A stretch of 8,145 bases of DNA from DASTGO01 sp035719045 (GTDB lineage Bacteria; Actinomycetota; Actinomycetes; Actinomycetales; Kineosporiaceae), in contig DASTGO010000338.1 of NCBI GenBank assembly GCA_035719045.1, forward strand, positions 1-8,145, read 5' to 3'. Shown one piece after another: positions 5,367 to 8,145 of this stretch. Position 1 is the first letter of the stretch. Every line of letters starts with the position of its first letter. The notes under the pieces were generated by a model that saw only the letters and a list, made by a program, of their open reading frames with translations, was not told where the DNA came from and ran no database searches. Made by a program: the position numbers and the translations under genes.

Positions 5367-8098
5367 GCGTGGGGGGAGGGGAGGCGTCCACCGCGGCGGC
5401 GGGCATCCCGGCACGAGGTCCGTCCGCGGTCTCGCCGGGCCCGCCGACGGGTCCCGATCGACGCCTGCTCCTGCCCGCAGCAGCAGGCTGGGTGGCCGCC
5501 CACTGGGCCACCGGACGGTCGGGACCGGTGGTGGTGCTGGCGGTGGGCCTGCTGGGGGTGCCCGCCGCGCTCGCGGGTGCGGTGCTGGCGCTGCGGCTGC
5601 GCCGGGGGCGGCGGATCCCTGCCCCGGTCACGGCCGCCGTCCTGGTCCTGGCCGCGATGACCACCCTGCTGGCGTTGACGGCGTTCCGCCTGGCCGAGCG
5701 GGCTGCTGGACCGGTTCCGGGCTGGGTCGGACAGCAAGCCACCGTCGAGTTGGAGGGGCAGGCGCTCTCGGACGCCGCGCCGATCGCCGAGGGACGGTTC
5801 CCCGGCCCCGCCCGGGTGGCGGTGCGGCTGGAGGTGAGGCAGGTGACGGGTCGCGGCCGCCGGGTCATGGCGTCGCTGCCCATGCTCGTGATGGCACCCG
5901 CGGGGTCCGGGCCCGGAGCCTGGGCGGCCGTGTCGGCGGGCCAGCGGGTGCGACTGCAGGGGCGGCTCGCCCCGACCTCTGCGGGGGATGACGTGGTCGC
6001 CCTGGTCACCGCCCGGCAGGCCCCGCTGGAGATCCGTCCGGGGAGTTGGCCGTGGCGTTCGGCGGACCGGATCCGGGCCGGGCTGCGGGACGCCTGCGAC
6101 GGACTCGGCGCCGACTCCCGGGGCCTGCTGCCCTCCCTTGTCGTGGGGGACACCACCCGGTTGCCCGCCACCCTGCGGGACGATCTCCAGGGGGCCGGGC
6201 TCACCCACCTCACCGCGGTCTCGGGCGCCAACGTCGCGATCCTGATCGGTGCGGTGGCCTGGATCGCCGCCGCGGCCGGGGCGTCCCGGCGGTCCCGGAT
6301 CGCCGTCAGCGCGTTCGCGGTCGCCGGGTTCGTGGTGCTGGCCCGGCCGTCGCCGAGTGTGCTGCGGGCCGCGGTGATGGCGTCGGTGGCGCTGTTCGGG
6401 CTCGCCGCCGGACGGCGTCCCCGAGGGTTCCCGGTGCTCGCGGCCGCGGTGCTGCTCCTGCTCGGGATAGATCCCTGGCTGGCCAGGAGCCCGGGGTTCG
6501 CCCTGTCGGTGACGGCGACCGCAGGACTGTTGCTGCTCGCCCCGCCGTGGGCGGACCGGCTGGCCCGCCGGATGCCACGTCCGCTGGCAGTCGCGCTCGC
6601 CGCCCCCGCCGCCGCCCAGGCCGCCTGCGGGCCGGTCCTGGTCCTGCTGGCACCGTCGGTCTGCCCGGTCGCCCTGCCGGCGAACCTGCTGACCGAGCCT
6701 GCCGTGGCACCGGCCACCCTGCTCGGTGCCGCCACGGCGGGGGTGTCCGTGGTGTGGCCGTGGGGCGCCGGGCGGCTGGCCGCGCTCGCGGGCCTGGCCA
6801 CGGACTGGATCAGCCTCGTCGCGCACCGCGCGGCGGCGGTCCCCGGGGGCAACCTGCCGTGGCTGGGGGGACCGGCCGGGGCCCTGGCGCTGGCGGCGGT
6901 CACCGGGCTGTTCGTGTTCGTGACGGTCCGCCACCCCCGCCGGGACTCGGACCCGACGCAGGACGGCGCTCCGCCGGACATCTGCGGCCGGACGGCACCC
7001 CGAGATCGGTCGGGTGCGAGCCGATCCTGCGGGGCGGACCGTCGCGGCAGGAGTGCGGGGAACGAGGGTTGGGAGAGCGAGGGCCAGCGGAGCGAGGGTG
7101 GGAGGAGGGGTTGGGAGAGCGAGGGCCGGCGGAGGGAGGTCCGGCGGAGGGAGGTCCGGCGACGGTGGTCACCGGGTCGCCGGCGGCTGGTGGCGGTCCT
7201 GGTCCTGGGGGCCGTCCTGGCCGGGGGGCTGGGCCTGCCGCTCGCAGGCCTGCGCCTGCCGGGCAGCGGTGTGCCGGACGGGTGGCAGTTGGTCCTGTGC
7301 GACGTCGGCCAGGGGGACGCCCTGGTGGTCCGTTCCGGCATCGACCGGGCGGTGCTGGTCGACGCCGGACCCGAACCGGATGCGGTGGACGACTGCCTGC
7401 GCAGGCTGCGGATCCGGCACCTGGACCTGGTCGTGGTCACCCACCTGCACGCCGACCACGTGCGTGGCCTGCCCGGAGCGTTGCGCGGCCGGGACGTGTC
7501 CGAGGTGCTGGTGAGCCCGCTGGAGCAGCCGCCCGGGACCGCGGAGGCCCTGCGGCGCTGGTCGGAGCCGGCGGGAGCCGTCCCCCGGGCGGCCTGGGCC
7601 GGGGACCGGGGCGAGTGCGGCCGGGACGCCTGGGCCGTGACCTGGCGGGTGCTGGAACCGCTCCTGCCACCCGTCGTGACCGGGGACGTCACGGCCGCCG
7701 ACGGCAGCGCGGTCAACGAGAGCAGCGTGGCCCTGCTCCTCCAGACACGCGGCCCGGCCGGACCCGTCAGGCTGCTCGACCTGGCCGACTTGGAGACCGG
7801 CCGCCAGCAGGGGCTTGCCGACCGCCTGCGGACCGGCGCCGAGACCCTCGGCGGGCCGGTCGACCTGGTCAAGGTTGCCCATCACGGATCTGCCCGGCAG
7901 TCACCTGAGCTGTACGCGGCCAGTGGCGCCCGGCTGGCCCTGGTCGGGGTGGGAGCGGACAACGACTACGGTCACCCCGCTCCGTCCACCCTGGCCATGC
8001 TCGCCGCCCGCGGGATCCGCGTGCTGCGGACCGACCTGCAAGGGGACCTGGTCGTCCTGGCCGACGCAGGCACGATCCGCGCGGGGGGACGCAGCTGA
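5363..8098 (+). CDS. comEC: ComEC/Rec2 DNA channel with MBL-fold domain
   Basis: The 911-aa polytopic membrane protein forms the channel for single-stranded DNA during uptake. The start is GTG 5363, overlapping the comEA TGA as GTGA; GTG 5369 is an alternative. Frames extending further upstream are shadows of comEA. Membrane segments lie near 55-79 and 88-108, followed by a soluble OB-like region (about 115-225). The Competence domain (250-523) opens with RGLLPSLVVGDTTRLP and HLTAVSGANVAIL and holds about eight helices. An Arg/Gly/Glu-rich linker with repeats (525-606) and a helix (607-630) lead to the metallo-beta-lactamase domain. That domain has DVGQGDA (647-653), THLHADH (693-699), NESSVALLL (785-793), LADLE (807-811), KVAHHGS (837-843), NDYGHP (867-872) and RTDLQGD (889-895). 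The metal ligands appear intact, which suggests a working nuclease. Translation is probably coupled to comEA. Relatives in Micrococcus luteus are needed for transformation. Confidence 0.95.
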   Translation: MSVGGGEASTAAAGIPARGPSAVSPGPPTGPDRRLLLPAAAGWVAAHWATGRSGPVVVLAVGLLGVPAALAGAVLALRLRRGRRIPAPVTAAVLVLAAMTTLLALTAFRLAERAAGPVPGWVGQQATVELEGQALSDAAPIAEGRFPGPARVAVRLEVRQVTGRGRRVMASLPMLVMAPAGSGPGAWAAVSAGQRVRLQGRLAPTSAGDDVVALVTARQAPLEIRPGSWPWRSADRIRAGLRDACDGLGADSRGLLPSLVVGDTTRLPATLRDDLQGAGLTHLTAVSGANVAILIGAVAWIAAAAGASRRSRIAVSAFAVAGFVVLARPSPSVLRAAVMASVALFGLAAGRRPRGFPVLAAAVLLLLGIDPWLARSPGFALSVTATAGLLLLAPPWADRLARRMPRPLAVALAAPAAAQAACGPVLVLLAPSVCPVALPANLLTEPAVAPATLLGAATAGVSVVWPWGAGRLAALAGLATDWISLVAHRAAAVPGGNLPWLGGPAGALALAAVTGLFVFVTVRHPRRDSDPTQDGAPPDICGRTAPRDRSGASRSCGADRRGRSAGNEGWESEGQRSEGGRRGWESEGRRREVRRREVRRRWSPGRRRLVAVLVLGAVLAGGLGLPLAGLRLPGSGVPDGWQLVLCDVGQGDALVVRSGIDRAVLVDAGPEPDAVDDCLRRLRIRHLDLVVVTHLHADHVRGLPGALRGRDVSEVLVSPLEQPPGTAEALRRWSEPAGAVPRAAWAGDRGECGRDAWAVTWRVLEPLLPPVVTGDVTAADGSAVNESSVALLLQTRGPAGPVRLLDLADLETGRQQGLADRLRTGAETLGGPVDLVKVAHHGSARQSPELYAASGARLALVGVGADNDYGHPAPSTLAMLAARGIRVLRTDLQGDLVVLADAGTIRAGGRS
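7066..7157 (+). repeat. Short repeats in the ComEC linker coding region
   Basis: GGGTTGGGAGAGCGAGGGCC occurs identically at 7066-7085 and 7108-7127, 42 bp (14 codons) apart. Immediately after come two identical 15-bp units, GGCGGAGGGAGGTCC, at 7128-7142 and 7143-7157. They encode GWESEG twice and REVRR twice, in the linker between the channel and the MBL domain. All periods are multiples of three. The strand is strongly purine-rich, unlike the flanking coding DNA. Confidence 0.85.
7096..7115 (+). other. G-quadruplex-forming motif within comEC
   Basis: GGGTGGGAGGAGGGGTTGGG has four G-runs of at least three with loops of 1, 4 and 2 bases, the canonical quadruplex pattern. It lies on the coding strand, so both DNA and mRNA could fold. 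Whether it forms is unknown; GC-rich genomes contain many such motifs. Confidence 0.5.
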
Positions 8099-8145
8099 GG
8101 CGGCACCACCGCCGGACGCGGGCGACCGGCGAACTCGGGGCGGCC
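8099..8145. other. 3' window edge after comEC
   Basis: These 47 bases hold a weak hairpin (GGCGG 8099-8103 with CCGCC 8109-8113) right after the comEC stop and no recognisable start signal. In many actinobacteria holA, rpsT and lepA follow comEC, but none is visible here. Confidence 0.3.

Noticed and set aside
4163..6934. Very long minus-strand open frame (about 920 codons) opposite comEA and comEC
   Set aside because: It is Arg/Gly/Pro/Ala-rich without a domain, lies opposite two clearly recognised genes, and is the frame expected to stay open opposite GC-rich codons.
5311..7872. Second long minus-strand frame (about 850 codons) opposite comEC
   Set aside because: It has low-complexity Ser/Arg/Ala/Pro composition and no motifs; it is a shadow of comEC.
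8099..8113. Terminator after comEC
   Set aside because: A 5-bp stem with a 5-nt loop and no pyrimidine tail is too weak to call, and downstream genes are often cotranscribed in this cluster.

Overview
The window is very GC-rich. Its genes use G or C at nearly every third codon position, and its promoters are TANNNT hexamers placed 6-7 nt before start codons. This, with the protein families and gene order, points to a high-GC actinobacterium (Actinomycetia). I cannot name the genus. All four large genes are on the + strand in the order leuS, degV-family, comEA, comEC, which is a common actinobacterial order. I see no mobile element, tRNA, rRNA or CRISPR array.

Region 1-345 looks like the regulatory leader of leuS. 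A TANNNT -10 box (91-96) precedes a GTG-initiated, apparently leaderless 11-residue peptide with four Leu codons (103-138). Downstream RNA arms can form either an antiterminator (127-133 with 183-189) or a terminator hairpin (185-191 with 199-205). This is the layout of a classical leucine attenuator. Between the hairpin and leuS there is also a possible 45-codon ORF (212-349). Its Shine-Dalgarno-like AGGGG lies inside the hairpin and its stop overlaps the leuS start as ATGA.

Region 346-2892 is leuS, encoding a full-length leucyl-tRNA synthetase. The following intergenic region (2893-3158) holds a 12-bp-stem terminator, a 24-nt near-palindrome and four tandem 21-bp repeats. Each repeat carries a small dyad whose paired positions change together. 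A leaderless promoter for the DegV-family gene follows.

Region 3159-4028 encodes a DegV/FakB-type fatty-acid-binding protein and ends in a hairpin. Region 4176-8098 is a two-gene competence/DNA-uptake operon. comEA (one TM segment, SLBB, helix-hairpin-helix) overlaps comEC (OB/competence membrane domain plus metallo-beta-lactamase domain) by 4 nt (GTGA). The ComEA N-terminus has six 18-bp tandem repeats, and the ComEC cytosolic linker has several short G-rich tandem repeats. A 15-nt word is shared between these two repeat zones.

The genes form functional blocks: tRNA charging (leuS, probably sensing its own substrate), fatty-acid handling (DegV family) and DNA uptake (ComEA captures dsDNA, ComEC moves one strand through the membrane). 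The observations most worth following up are the leuS attenuator with its alternative small-ORF reading, and the covarying 21-bp dyad array upstream of the DegV-family gene.
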